In this document: positions 33,237-44,819 of the stretch, one piece after another
Position numbering within the stretch: position 1 is the stretch's first letter
Layout: every line of letters begins with the position of its first letter
Source: Parastagonospora avenae f. sp. tritici 18332-5
Taxonomy: Eukaryota > Ascomycota > Dothideomycetes > Pleosporales > Phaeosphaeriaceae
Length of the DNA: 64,000 nt
Direction: 5' to 3'
Assembly (NCBI GenBank): GCA_022559985.1
Contig: JAFJTR010000039.1
Span: forward strand, 207,326-271,325
Notes under the pieces: generated by a model
Database searches by the model: none
Told to the model about the DNA's origin: nothing
What the model saw: the letters and a program-made list of their open reading frames with translations, nothing else
Position numbers and translations under genes: made by a program

Positions 33237-33441
33237 TCTTGCGACACGAGCGAATCCGCTTGCTTATTGGCGCGTGTAATTTTTTCTCTCAAGTACTTTA
33301 CTTGGGATGGTAAGATACTTGGCAGAATAGCTGAAGAGGGTGCAGGTGCAGCGAGACGGAAGGACGGTGTGTGTTTGTAGACCTCGGTATTTAGTGCTTA
33401 CACTATGGCGCTGCCGATGCAGCCCCTGCAGATGCTAATCA

Positions 33442-35206
33442 TCACTTGCCCTTTCCCCCAATGATACCGATGCCTCGAACAAAACACAACACGACTGCTG
33501 TTGAAGCAAGACTGATGGCGAAATTAAACCGCGCAGCGCCTCGGATGCTGAGTTTGACTCCTTCGTCCCAATGCTGCGAACTATACCCCTCACAGCCAAC
33601 GTTTTTCACACTTGTGCCCTTCTCGTTCGCGAGAATCGCAGTCTGGACTGCAGTCGCAATGGCAAGACCAATAGACCGTCCGATTTGTCCGACAGCCATG
33701 ATGAGTGCGCCGGCAAGTGATGCGTCCTCGGATGGAAGTGCTTTAGCCACGAACAAAGTAAGCACAGGGAATACAGTATCAGCACCGCATACACTGAGGA
33801 CCATAGCCGGGAATCCGTGAGCCCAGTATGTGGTATTATCCGGAATCGGTATGCAAACAACAACGATGCTACGCTGACGCAGATCGTGCTGAAGGTGAGA
33901 ATGTAGTCGCCACGAACGGACGAAAGGATATAGCCAGTGGCCAGCGCAACGAGAATACCGGTCACACCAGTTGGGATGAAGCGTAGTGTTGTCTGGATGA
34001 CTGACAATCCTTGGCAGTCCTGGAACCAGTATGTCGCATATACGAGAAAATTGTTGAATGACGAAAAGAAAAGTGCCATGATCACGTTGGCCCACAGGAA
34101 GTTCCGGTTTTTGAAAATAAACATCTTCATCAACAAGCGCTTCTCCGTCTTGGTTTCGAGGTAGTGTTGCCAGAAGCCGAACGCGACGACAATGAGTAGA
34201 GAAACGGCAATGAGCACGGGTACCCACGGTGTACTCCAGCCGACTTCGTTGCCTTCGGAGAGCGCAAAGAGCAGGGTGATCAGGCCGACTGTGATCAGCG
34301 TTCCTCCTACCCAGTCCAACGTATTACGCATGCTGGGCTCAGCTTGCGCTGGAGGAAGTGGGATGACAAAGAATCCAGCAGTGATGGCTGCGGCAGCGAT
34401 GATGCCAAAGATCCAGAAAACCCACTTGCAGCTGAGGTATTCAATAATAACGCCGCCCTCCAAGACGTTAGCATTTCTCCGACAAAGAGGTCTCATATAC
34501 ATACGAAGATGTTCCCTACCACGCCACCCAGAGACGCGCCGGCCCCAAAGCAGCCAAAGGCAATATCTTTCGCCTTGTCGGGTGGGAAAGTCGTTCCAAG
34601 GATGCCCAATGCGGTGGGAAACATGGTAGCTGCCGCCAGTCCAGCCAAGCCTCGTAGAACATCAAAGCCTATCTCGTTTCGTATGAATGGCGTTATGATT
34701 GCGAAAATTGAGAAACCTGATGAACCCCAGAGGAAAATCAGTCGCCGTCCATAGATGTCGGCCAAGCGACCCCAGAGAAGCTGCCTTTGGGTGAGTTGAG
34801 ATTGGAAAAACAGCGCAGTACACTTACGAGGAAATAGCCAAACGTGAGGTTGTAAGCTGAGACGATCCATTGTTGGCGACTTGTAGGAATGTCTAATGCT
34901 TCACCGACAGTAGGCAGTATAATAATGCTCGCTTGCGTGTTGAACGTCTGTTTTTGTATTGGTTCTCTGGCATACACATTTGCGTCTTCTCCTTACAGTC
35001 AGGAAAAGTGCAACAGAAACGGCCGCAACAAGCGCAATACTCCGCACTTTGGAGAATGATAATCGCTCGGATGCTGTTGTTGTAACCGCCACCAGCTCGT
35101 TGTCCTTTTCGGTGGGGTCTTGTGCTGCAAACACTGCCTGCTCGATACCACGGCCATCCTTCTGGCTTGCAAGCACATCGCCCGACCTTTTGAAAACGTC
35201 TCCCAT
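33442..35206 (-). pseudogene. MFS drug:H+ antiporter (DHA2-type), frameshifted near its C-terminal third
   Basis: Exons 35206-34997, 34947-34828, 34780-34505 and 34458 onward, with clean GT/AG introns of 45-50 bp, encode a major facilitator of the aminotriazole-resistance/DHA2 type. Motif A-like LLWGRLADIYGRR, IIEYLSCKWVFWIFGI and about 12-14 membrane segments are visible. At 33853/33852 the conserved sequence leaves its frame (ASLLFA) and continues in another (IPIPDNTTYWAHGFPAM...) to a stop at 33442. This is best explained by loss of one base. Rejoined, the length (~540) is normal for the family. As written, the protein would lose its last helices after an altered tail. Either a true pseudogene or a sequencing or assembly error. 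Confidence 0.65.
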
Positions 35207-35818
35207 TTTTCGCTACCACAGAGCAAGCCTCACAACAATGCGGATCTGTACAGCACATCTCGTGGGGTGACGCCTCTTTTCAACGTTCCAGGCGCCAGAA
35301 ACGGCACGCTTGCCGACAACGCCTCGCTTGTTGTGGCTTGCCACGATGGGTAAAGCTTTATCCAAGTCCAGTTCCTGTCGGAGTAAATGACCCATATTTC
35401 TAAGCATTCAGTGATTCTTCCGCTTCAGATGTCGTTGCATTGTCGGTATATCTCGCGGGGTTGGCGGTGGTGTCAAGTTTTGGGAATGAGTAGTGAGCTG
35501 AGCGGCGGCGTCGTCGTCTCTGACCTGACCACGACTATTATACCTTCCCGTTTAAAAACAGATCGTTTGATGAAAACAAGTCATCACGTTGAATCGCGCC
35601 CGCATATGTGATACAACATGTTCACCGCCTTGCAGTCACGCCTCGAAGTGTCACAGTCAGCGCATCACTCATCTCACCAACATCATCAGGATTGGTCGAA
35701 TCGCATATTGCTGTCACTCGAGTTGTCACTGCAACAACCGAGTGGACATCCGAACGGGCAACAGCAATTAATTACGGAAAGAGCTGAGCCCAATAGTTGA
35801 CAAGATCTGCAATTCTAG

Positions 35819-36195
35819 GCAAAGTCCCACCTGGCCCAAAGCGACCCGCCAAGGAGCTGGAGGTACGATTCTGCGACAAAACCATTGAGGCTAGGAATCC
35901 GTTACAACTCAGGCGTTTGCGTAAACGATATTGTAAGGATTGCGAGAAGAAACGTGCAGAAAGCATGGCGGCAGATAAAGCAGCAGACGAAGCGAGGAAA
36001 GCGGCAAATCGAAAAAGGGCGGCGGAGCGGAAAGGACGGGAGGAAGAAGCAACTAAGAAAAGAAAGTCGCTATATGAGGATCTTTGGGGAGTGGAGAAAC
36101 CCGCCACGGTCAAGAACACAAGGGGAATGACAACCGCCGAAAGACAAGAGTTGACGATAAAGCAGGCCTTGCTGGATGCAAGGTATCGTCGATAG
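35819..36195 (+). CDS. hypothetical charged-helix protein, 3' exon only
   Basis: The open frame 35797-36195 has no ATG at its start, but a good acceptor (TTCTAG) at 35818 suggests it is a terminal exon. The encoded piece has three cysteines (FCDK and a closing CKDC within RKRYCKDCEKKR). A ~45-residue run of Ala/Lys/Arg/Glu follows that should form a long charged helix, then a conserved-looking tail. Its build (short Cys part plus charged helix) is like the genes at 36686 and 57001. The first exon was not identified. Confidence 0.3.
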
Positions 36196-36520
36196 CTTCT
36201 TGGTAGTGGTCAGGTTACTTCGAAGATATTCTTCGAGATGTCTAAAACACATGTTCGCTTGACCTGCATCTCATATTGACTCGTGTAAAATTGTAATGTG
36301 TGGAACCAGAACATCGCGCACACATCACTGGATTTTGTTCCATTTACCTAAAGCCCATAAACTTTGGAACACCGCAATGTTGACCGTGAATAGAAACAGT
36401 ACGTGATGGATCGGGGCACTCAGATTGAATTATGGCCTCAGAAGTCACGTAAGACATTGACAGTGACTGTGACAGCTCAGTGCTCCGTGTCATTGTTGCA
36501 GTCGTCCCTCGAACTGCAGC

Positions 36521-36529
36521 AGTATAAAG
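36521..36529 (+). promoter_or_regulatory. TATA box of the 36686 gene
   Basis: AGTATAAAGC about 160 bp before the ATG at 36686, followed by a pyrimidine-rich leader. Similar TATA-plus-leader blocks recur in the non-coding right end of the window. Confidence 0.4.
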
Positions 36530-36685
36530 CATGCTGCTCGCACGTTTTCTATCTTTCGCCAGCTCGACCTATCACAATTCTACATCTCTCTGAACCTTGT
36601 AAAGGCAGGCCTTTACTATTATCAAAATTACACACGTCACCACGAACCCTTCATAACAGCGATAGCCTTAGCAACAACCAGAACG

Positions 36686-37075
36686 ATGTGTCGCCCAAAA
36701 TGGGTTTATTGCAGAACAAAGGACTGTAAGAACCACATCATCAGGGACGGTATCAAATTCGAGGCCTTTTGTTACTCGCTCGAGAACCCCAATCGACTAC
36801 ATGGCGGTCTACGAACACATGATGGTTGGTTTTGCAGCGATATAGATTGGCTGTACAGTCCTCCACCTGACCAGCGCGTTCGGTCAATGATACATTGCCA
36901 CGAACACACCAGAGAGGCAAACGAGAAGAGATTGAAGGAAGAAGAGGAGAAGAACACCAGGCGACAGGCAGCCGAGAGGAAACAGAAGGAAAGAAGAGAG
37001 AAGAAGTTGAAGGAGGGAAAGGAGGGGAAACGCCAAATCACCAGAGCCACCGCGCGTCGACCAATAGACAAATAG
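36686..37075 (+). CDS. hypothetical small Cys-rich plus charged coiled-coil protein
   Basis: Single exon, 129 residues. The N-terminal ~65 residues hold five cysteines (CRPKW, YCRTKDC, FCYS, WFCSD) plus a sixth at IHCHEH, with several aromatics, suggesting a small metal-binding or disulfide module. The C-terminal half is almost entirely Glu/Lys/Arg/Gln with heptad-like spacing and is predicted coiled coil. There is no signal peptide, so it is probably nuclear or cytosolic. No family was recognised. The ATG has an acceptable context (AACGATG) and a TATA box upstream. Confidence 0.5.
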   Translation: MCRPKWVYCRTKDCKNHIIRDGIKFEAFCYSLENPNRLHGGLRTHDGWFCSDIDWLYSPPPDQRVRSMIHCHEHTREANEKRLKEEEEKNTRRQAAERKQKERREKKLKEGKEGKRQITRATARRPIDK

Positions 37076-38808
37076 GCTGACCGGGGCAGCCAAGGCGCAA
37101 GATAGCACGGTGAGGCGCGGTATGCGTTACGCAAATACCCCGCTGGTTCCCAGAAAGCAACCTACTACTAAAAGACCATATATTACGAAGAAAGCTAGGG
37201 ATAAGCCAATTGTCCAACGTCGCAACCCTTGACTCGCCGAAGATCAGACAATCGCAAGCACGAAACAAACAGCGATAGCATATAGGTCTAGCGCCGCTGT
37301 GTTCAGACTAAAATGGGAGGGCGGAAAGATGGGGAAAGAGAGATAGGCGGTCGGGAGCGATGAAGTAGGATGTTACGAGAATTGAACTTTGCGAAAATTC
37401 TCACTGGTGTTTATTGTTTGACATATACCCTGACATACTTCTTGACAGTGCTAATACATGACTGTTGGTTGCTCTTGGTTTCGGGCCACCGTACGTACGT
37501 GACGAGCACGTGACCACGTGTGTGGCCCGTGCCGTGGGGTGGGATTCAGTTCGTACGCGAGCTGCAGCCCACCTCCTCAGAATCAATGAATTATCTACCT
37601 CAACTCGTTGCAACGACCGTTACTTGATTCAACCTCACCTTTGCCGTATCAACAATGACCTAACGAAAACGTCTCTTGTTTCTTGTCTCTTTTCGCGAGA
37701 TTGACGTGTGATGCATCGTCGCAAGAAATTCAGCGTATTACACCAAAGAATAGTCGTGCTTGCCTACAATATGCTATGTGACTCGGAAAACTTAAAATAC
37801 AATGCTGCCTTTTCCTACATGTCACATCAACTCGTAATTTGCCGTGGATAGGAACAGTCACTCTTCGCGACGCCACTATTACAGTACTCTTCACTCGTTC
37901 GCATTGAATTGCAGCCGAGTGATGTGCACATTGGCAACTACAGTCACTCCTCAAGATCACTATTTGCTCAGTAGAAAGCATGATTTGTCCACGGCTTCGT
38001 TCTCACGACAGCCCCGTCAGCGATGCCGAAGGTGGAGGATAAGTCGGGGGCAACGCAGCGAGCGAATCGAGCGATAGAGAAGGCTAAGCCTAAGGTGAGA
38101 AAGGCGAGGAAGGCCGCGGCAAGGAAGGAAACTTGATAGTGGAGTCGGAAGAGAGTGTTTGAAAAATTGGACTTTTACTGGAACATGTAATCTCACAAGT
38201 GCTGTTCTATTAATGTCGGGGTGAAGTGCAGTCAGACATCGATGTAAGTGATATTCCTTTTTGAAAATATATTCATGGCTGTTCAGGCCCCTTTTCGATT
38301 GCAGAGCATGTATTCGTTTCACCAGAGTTTTTGCAGAACAGCTGGAAAGCATATTCTCTCTGCACTAGTACTTTTGGGGAGTATTTGAGGTCTGTCACGA
38401 CAAACCCAAAGTCATGACCGTCCACAACCCGCTTCTTGACCAGGAGAGCGACGGGAAAGCATTCCGTCCTTGTGGCGACCTTTTTAAAAGAGCATGAAGG
38501 TGGAGAACATAGTCTTATGGAATTTCAAGCCATCCAAAGCCGACGGAAGACATCACCGTACTTCTCGTAGCGCTTCTGGAAGATGCCTAGAACATATGCC
38601 TTTGCAATTTGAATTTCGATCGATTTGGCTGGAGAAAGTAATGTACTTGGCCTCTCTAGCTCTCGGGAAGGACGGCGCAACAAGACATGTTGTTACACTG
38701 TCGATGTTTTTGGAGCCTCAGAAAAGCAGTGTGCGATGAAGAAGACCAGCAGAGCACTGTCTGCGAGAAGCATTTATACACCCGCCCATCCCATCTCCCA
38801 TCACCACT
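37076..38808. other. intergenic with a short charged-peptide frame
   Basis: Mostly featureless. At about 37507-37520 two CACGTG E-box palindromes lie 8 bp apart. A ~37-codon frame near 38023 (MPKVEDKSG...) encodes a Lys/Arg/Ala-rich helix like the tails of the two genes to the left and may be a relic of the same family. Confidence 0.35.
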
Positions 38809-40266
38809 TCACAACCTCGCCTTCTCAGTCCCATCCTCGAGCTTAAAAACCTTCCCCGGATTCAATATGCCCCTCGGATCTAACGCCTCTTTGGTGCTCC
38901 TCATCACGCCCACGCCCACGCTCCCCACTTCTTCCTCCAACATATCCCTCAACTTCATCCCAACGCCATGTTCGCCCGTCACCGTACCCTCCAAGCTCAG
39001 CGCCAGCCGACAAATCCGCTTAATCACCCCCTCCGCCAAGTCCCTATCTTCAGCCGGGCATATGATTGAGCTGTGTACATTCCCATCACCCACGTGCCCG
39101 ACATTCGCGCAGAACCACTTCGAACCCCCGGACGTCGCGGCGCTGATGAGATCGTGCGTGCCAGCGATGAGCGCGGGGAGTTTCGAGATCGGAACCGCGC
39201 AGTCCGAATGAATAAAAAGATCCGTGGCGGATTGTTTCATCGCCACAAGCGCTGTGCCCATCGCCTTCCGCGCACCCCAGAGTGCCGCGATCCTACTCCC
39301 ATCACGCGTGATTTCAATTGAAGTGGCTTTGTGGCGCGCACACAGGGTCTTCATGATGTCGATCTGATCAACCACCATCTGCGTACTCGGTCCCGCGATT
39401 TTAAAGAAAAATGTTGGTGTTTCGGCGAAGTGGATGGAAGAGAGCTTCGACACGTTCAAACACTCCATCTGCTTCCCGTCCGCGAGTTCCAGTGCCTCGA
39501 GCACATGCCCGCTCTTCTGCAGCTCGAGCACGACGTCCACGCCGCTCTCCAGCGCTTCAAACGTCGCGACGCCGACGTGTAGATTCCGCGGCAGAGGCGC
39601 GAGACGCAGCGTCGCCTCCGTTACCAGCCCCAACGTCCCTTCACACCCAACGATTAAATGCGTGAGATCATACCCAGCGCTACTCTTGCGCGGCCGCTGC
39701 TTCGTCTTGACCACGTGCCCATCCGCCAACACCACCGTGAGTCCGACGACCCACTCTCTCATCGTACCATATCGATATGCATTCGTGCCGGAGCAAGACA
39801 TGGCTATCATACCGCCTATCGTCGCCCCCGGGCTCGGATCTACAGGAAACATGTATCCTTTGCCCTGCTCGCTTTTTTGCAGGAGGGCGTTCAACTCCAT
39901 CCAGTTGAGCCCGGGCTGAACAATACAATCCCCGTCTTTACTGTTGATACGCAGGAGTGAAGCCATGCGTTCGAAACTCACACACACGCCCCCGGCATTC
40001 TTCAACGCGCCGCCGAAACTCGTGCCGCCGCCGTATGCAGTGACTGCTATACGTCGCTCGTTACAGGCGGCGAGTAAGTGCGATACGTCCTGCGTGGTGG
40101 AGGGATAGAACACCACAGCGGGATACTCATGGGTTTCGGCGGGCGAGTGCGGCGTGTGGGCTTTGGAGGCGAGGATGGAGGGGGATGTGGAGTGGGGGAT
40201 TGAGAGAGAAGAGATCAGGGAGGAGAGGGATTGTGGTGTGTGGTTGTATGTGTATCTGGGAGACAT
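38809..40266 (-). CDS. dld1-like: D-lactate dehydrogenase (cytochrome) / FAD-linked D-2-hydroxyacid dehydrogenase
   Basis: Single exon, 485 residues. N-terminal FAD-binding type 4 (PCMH) domain: VTAYGGGTSFGGAL, PGLNWMEL, DPSPGATIGGMIAMSCSG and VGCEGTLGLVTEATLRLAP. C-terminal oxidase domain with the metal-binding NVGHVGDGNVHS, the GEHGVGMKLR signature and the DPRGILNPGKVF close. It oxidises D-lactate to pyruvate with electrons to cytochrome c or another acceptor. Fungal D-lactate dehydrogenases usually carry a mitochondrial presequence. This one starts close to the domain without one and ends in ARL, a match to the PTS1 peroxisomal signal, so location may differ from the textbook enzyme. Confidence 0.9.
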   Translation of the reverse strand: MSPRYTYNHTPQSLSSLISSLSIPHSTSPSILASKAHTPHSPAETHEYPAVVFYPSTTQDVSHLLAACNERRIAVTAYGGGTSFGGALKNAGGVCVSFERMASLLRINSKDGDCIVQPGLNWMELNALLQKSEQGKGYMFPVDPSPGATIGGMIAMSCSGTNAYRYGTMREWVVGLTVVLADGHVVKTKQRPRKSSAGYDLTHLIVGCEGTLGLVTEATLRLAPLPRNLHVGVATFEALESGVDVVLELQKSGHVLEALELADGKQMECLNVSKLSSIHFAETPTFFFKIAGPSTQMVVDQIDIMKTLCARHKATSIEITRDGSRIAALWGARKAMGTALVAMKQSATDLFIHSDCAVPISKLPALIAGTHDLISAATSGGSKWFCANVGHVGDGNVHSSIICPAEDRDLAEGVIKRICRLALSLEGTVTGEHGVGMKLRDMLEEEVGSVGVGVMRSTKEALDPRGILNPGKVFKLEDGTEKARL

Positions 40267-40958
40267 GGTGGGTTGGTGTTGGAGTCGGATGTTAGGGACG
40301 GTGATTTACATGTAGATATGGTAATTCGGAATCGTTCCGCGGCGGACGGAAATAGAAGAAGTGCCTGCTAGGCTGCGATATGTTTACGATGTTTACGCGC
40401 ATAGATAGGGATAGAGCGTTAGAGGGAATCACGCTGTTGTTGGTCGTCTGGTTTGGGAAGACGTTGGGGTGCGTGAGTGGCTTCCGTTGCGTGGTTGTCG
40501 GATACACTGGAGGACATGCAATCTAAGCTGGGAACGGAGATGATCTATACACGAGGGCACCATGATGAGTATTGAGCCGCAAGCCTGCAGTTCGCACGGG
40601 AGATATTAGCATTACCACGTATTATTCGCTCAACTTTCCAACGCCGATGCGCATATAGATACAAGATAGTGTCAAATCCAAATACAAGTACAGCATACCC
40701 AGAAACATAGTCATAACATGTAGAATTTGATACAAAAAAGACGCCCCAACGCAAAAAGAATAGAAATAGAAAAGTATAAAAATGGGGTATTGAGAAGTCA
40801 GCCCCTCCAATCAACTAACTTTCTCCAAGCCTCGTTCCAATCGAATGCTCATCAAGCAGCCCAAGAATGATCAAAAGTAAGAATGCACAAAAGAAACACA
40901 TAGGCAAGGTAAAGTCCTCCATCTAAAAAGCTCAACCGTGAACCATTACGTTTACATC
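40267..40958. other. intergenic, AT-rich in its right half
   Basis: Promoter of the dehydrogenase gene and 3' region of the next minus-strand gene. The stretch 40620-40810 is AT-rich; no gene seen. Confidence 0.5.
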
Positions 40959-43900
40959 TCAAGGCAAATCCCCATAAGTCTTCTCCCTCCTCCAAAACTT
41001 CCTACTCTTCTTCTTCTCCTCGACCGGCTGGCTCGGCACCACATGCTCCGGCGGTCCCGAATTGCGCAGAAAGTCAGCAAGATCGCTAGTCGCTGTCTTC
41101 GAAGTGCGTACCTCACCTACCGCAGGCGCCCTAGCCTGGAGCCGCGGCTTGTACGCGCGATGCGCATCAGACGCGACTGATGTGGAAGGAATAGCACCGT
41201 AGTTCTGGGGCCCGTTGCGAGGACCTGTGGTGGTGGAGGATAAGGTCGAACTGGAGGTGTTGGCGCGGGCTTTGGCTGCGGCGATGGTCTCGGGGCTGAG
41301 GACGAAGGGCTCGGGCTTGCTGGTGGATGGGGGATCCATGCCGTTTAAGAAGTCCATTAAGCTCTCTTGTCGCACGCCTGGGGGCTGGGTGGATGGTGGG
41401 AGAGCGGTGAGTTGATCCTCGTCCTCGTCCTCGTCGTCTTCTTCGTCGGAGATGTCGATCGCGTAGGGGTCCTTGACACGACGGCGGGTTCGGGTCACGA
41501 CGGGCTCCTGATTGTTCGAGGCCATATTGCCAGAAAGCTTTTGAGGCTGGTTCGAGTAGGCGGGCTGCACGACCTTGGGCTCTGGAATGAGGCCGGTCCG
41601 CGAGTTGATAGTCTGGGTAGAGTGCTTCGAGTCCAGGGTAGACGCTGTCGATCCATATGCAGATTCCACGTTGTTACCGCCGAGCATCTGGTCGAACTGG
41701 TCAGAGTCTACCGTGGTCCGGAAGGGTGCAACGTTGCGCGGGATCCTAGGCTGTCCGTTTGGCGCATGGGGTGGTCCTTGGCGTATGAAGTCAATCAGAT
41801 CGTCGTTGCCAGTGCTCAGTCCTGCGGGACTGCGAGGCTCCATGTTGACACGCGGCTTGGCGGATGGGCCTTCTGTACCACGAGTACTGTTCTGTCTGGT
41901 GGAAGTTTTGCGGCCAAGCGAGGAGGATGAAGCGTTCGTCGATCGTGGTCCGTTGCCACTAATGTTGACGAATGGTTGCACTGGCTTGTCTTGTCCGGGC
42001 GAGGGACCGGTCGAACGAATGAAGTCTGCAAAGTCGCGCATCGATTCTTGCTCAATGCGCGGCTCTCTAGCAAGTTGCCTGCCAACAACCTTTCTGCTTG
42101 GCGACGACTTGTGTGGAGCGGCAACAGGGCCTTTGCTTCTCGACGACGATCGGGACGGAAGGTGTCCAGTGCCGAAAGAGTTGTCCTTGTCGGCGTTTAC
42201 GCGCGGGTGGACTGTGACGCTGGATTTCGACGTGGTGGGTCTGTGAGTCTCGATCTTTCTTTGAAGAGGCGGTTGCGAGTCCTAGTGAAGTTAGCTTTGG
42301 AAGACAGTGAAGCGAACGGTGAGTGAAGGTGAGCTTGCCTCGAAGTCGCGCACAGTTTGTGGAGTCAGGGTGAACTTTACCGTCTCTTCTGCATTCACCA
42401 ACGATTCGAACTGGCGCTCTCGGTCCTCCTCAGACATGCGGCCACGCACGGTTGAGCGCTGGCTTGCCTCGGAATCTCTACCGTTGTTTCGGGCATGGAT
42501 GCTACCTGACTTCTTCGACGATGTCGAGGAGACTCGTTGTACAGCGGACTTTTCGCTAGATGGCGAGCCATCTAAGGTAGCGTGAGGCGTGCGCTTGGGT
42601 TCCTCCGCGGACTTGTTCTGCGCTTGTCGTTCGAGGGTGTTGGCTCGAGCATCACGACCCGCCTGGACGGGCTTGCGCTGGGTGGCTGTTTGCGTTGGGC
42701 TAGCTTCGGAGGTAGCCTTATTCCTACGTGCATTTGGGCTTTCGGCTTCTTGCAGTGAAGGTAGTGAAGCCCCCCTTGTTTTTGGTGGCGCCTGCTGTCG
42801 TGGCGCGCTAGTGATGTTTCCAAGCTGGCTTGCGCCAGCAGCAGCATAGGCTCCGCCTGATAACTCGCGTTTGTGTAGGTCGTTTCGCGCAACAGAGCGG
42901 TCTGGGATGATAGGCTTCGCGTCGGGCGAAGGAGTGTTGCGCGCCGAGATGGATGAGATGGAAGTTTGTCGCGGCTGAACTTCGACGTATCCTCCATGTG
43001 CAGCCATGTCGGGGGTAGGTGTAGATCGAATGGGGATATCGGATGTGCGTGCAACCCCAATTGCTGTGCGTTCTGGCTCGTCATCTGTCGTCTCAGCGTC
43101 ATCGAGGTAGGATCGGGCGTCGGCTTGCTGTGGCAGCTTCGGGCTCGCCACGGGCGTGTGCTGGGCGGAACGACTGGAGCTTCGCGTGGAGAAGGTGCGC
43201 ACGATGCCTGGAGGACCCTTCTTCTCGACCGACATCCTCTTGGACTGCATGATCTTGGGCTCGCTCTCATAGCCTCCCGCGCTCGGAATCTCTGCCTCGT
43301 CCTCGGCCTTTGCTGGCACTTCTGTCTTTATCGGGTTTACGGTGCTCATCCTGAAGCCCAGACCCGTGTTGGCAGCGAAGGCCACCATTTCTGCATCTGC
43401 GGTTTGTGGCGACTCAAGTGCTTCGCGCTCCTCATGATGTGTGTGCTGAGGGACAGCTGCTGGCTGCTCGTGCGCCATATATGAGGTACGCTTGGGGGCA
43501 TATTCCATGGGCGTCTCGAAGGGCGTCTCGGGCGGGTCGGAGGCTCGTTCAGAGAAGATGGGGACCGTGAACTCTGATGCAGGTGGATGAGGCATGGAAA
43601 CCGGGCGTGGCTTCGTGGCTCTTCGCCGGAAGGTCTCTACTGGGGCTAGCATGATGACGCTCGATGGGCGCTGGTTTCGTGGTACTGGTGTTTGTGTGCC
43701 TGTACTCTCGGTATCCGCCTCGAATGTATTTGCCAGTCCTGGCACTTCGATCTCGTTGACATCATCGTCGCCAACGGGCAGAGGGATGTTTGCCGCGATC
43801 TCGGTTTCTGTGGGGATGCGCTCAGGAATGGGTTCCTGCTCGCCGCGGAGAGAACCGTCCATCGTGTCGTGGCTCATCTTCCGGCGATGCAGACTTCCCC

Positions 43901-44819
43901 AGCTCGCAACAGAACGAATGCCACGGCCCGGTGAGATGGGCGAGAGCGGTGACCGCACGCGCTTCCGCCAGGTCCTCCACAGCCTGCCGAGCGCTGAATT
44001 GAGCGCAATCTTCTCCGCGTCGGGCTCTTCGACCACGATGCGCTCGAAGCTGGCTTCTTCTGTGTCCTGCACCTGCTGCTGCAGCTTTTTGACCTTGGCG
44101 GCCATGCGCGCATACGCAGCCGAGCCGGACACCAGCAGTGTCTGCTCTGCGATGTATTCAATGACCGAAGTCAGGAATATGGCAGACGCCCATGATACAA
44201 GCCCCGCTTCGTCGTCTTCGTCTTCGTCCATGCTGAGGCCGCGCTCCTGCTGGACGTACTTCTCCTCGTCTTCGTCCTCGAGCTCGCCCAGGCGCGTGTA
44301 GACCATGATGCGCAGTCGCGTGCGCTTCCACACCTTCTCCACATCCCACTTGTCCACCGGCTGGCCATCGTTTGCGGAGACCTCATCGTCTTCCCCAGCG
44401 AGCAGCCCCTGGAGCTCCTCGTCGGCGGATTCGGTCGCCTCGCGGGCCAGTCGCGGCTTGAGCACGTCTGATATGGCCGGTCGGATGGCGGTAAGCGAGG
44501 GGGAGCGCGCCGAGGAGAGGAAGGCGAACAGCAGGTGGTCTAGAAAGGCATTGAGCAGCGATAGGGCCTGCTCTGAGAAGATGGCGTTCTCGAGCTCCTC
44601 CGCATCGTCGTCTTCCTCGCGCAGCTGTGCATTGTGGTGGTCGGTGACAATCTGCGAGGCCACCGACGCAGCAATGTACGCGGGCGCCGGTCGCACCGTG
44701 GTGGGCATCTGGAAAGTGATTGAGCTGGCGGCGGATGGCCTGTCGCTGCTAAAGGAGGGCGCCCGGGAGCTGCGCGACGAGGCCATCTCGCCTGTGTCTG
44801 AAAGGGTATGCCGATGCAT
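40959..44819 (-). CDS. large intrinsically disordered conserved fungal protein of unknown function
   Basis: Two exons, 44819-42339 and 42281-40959, joined by a 57-bp intron that starts GC rather than GT (GAG/GCAAGC...ACTAG); 1267 residues. The N-terminal ~250 residues look folded and helical: SEQALSLLNAFLDHLLFAFLSSAR, then SWASAIFLTSVIEYIAEQTLLVSG. This is a conserved pattern in ascomycetes whose function I cannot name. The rest is Ser/Pro/Thr/Arg-rich disorder with acidic runs (DEEDDEDEDED) and a basic C terminus (KKKSRKFWRREKTYGDLP). A second ATG at codon 12 is an alternative start. No membrane segment or signal peptide. Confidence 0.75.
42282..42338 (-). other. GC-AG intron
   Basis: The donor reads GAG/GCAAGC on the minus strand, a strong match to the AG/GCAAGT consensus of the rare GC-AG class. 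CTAAC and CACTAG give a good branch point and acceptor. Splicing restores the frame exactly, and no GT donor is available nearby. Confidence 0.7.

Noticed and set aside
43594..44301. Long + strand frames (also 41367-41930 and 41575-42246)
   Set aside because: Antisense shadows of the 1267-residue protein gene, rich in Ser runs created by its repetitive codons.
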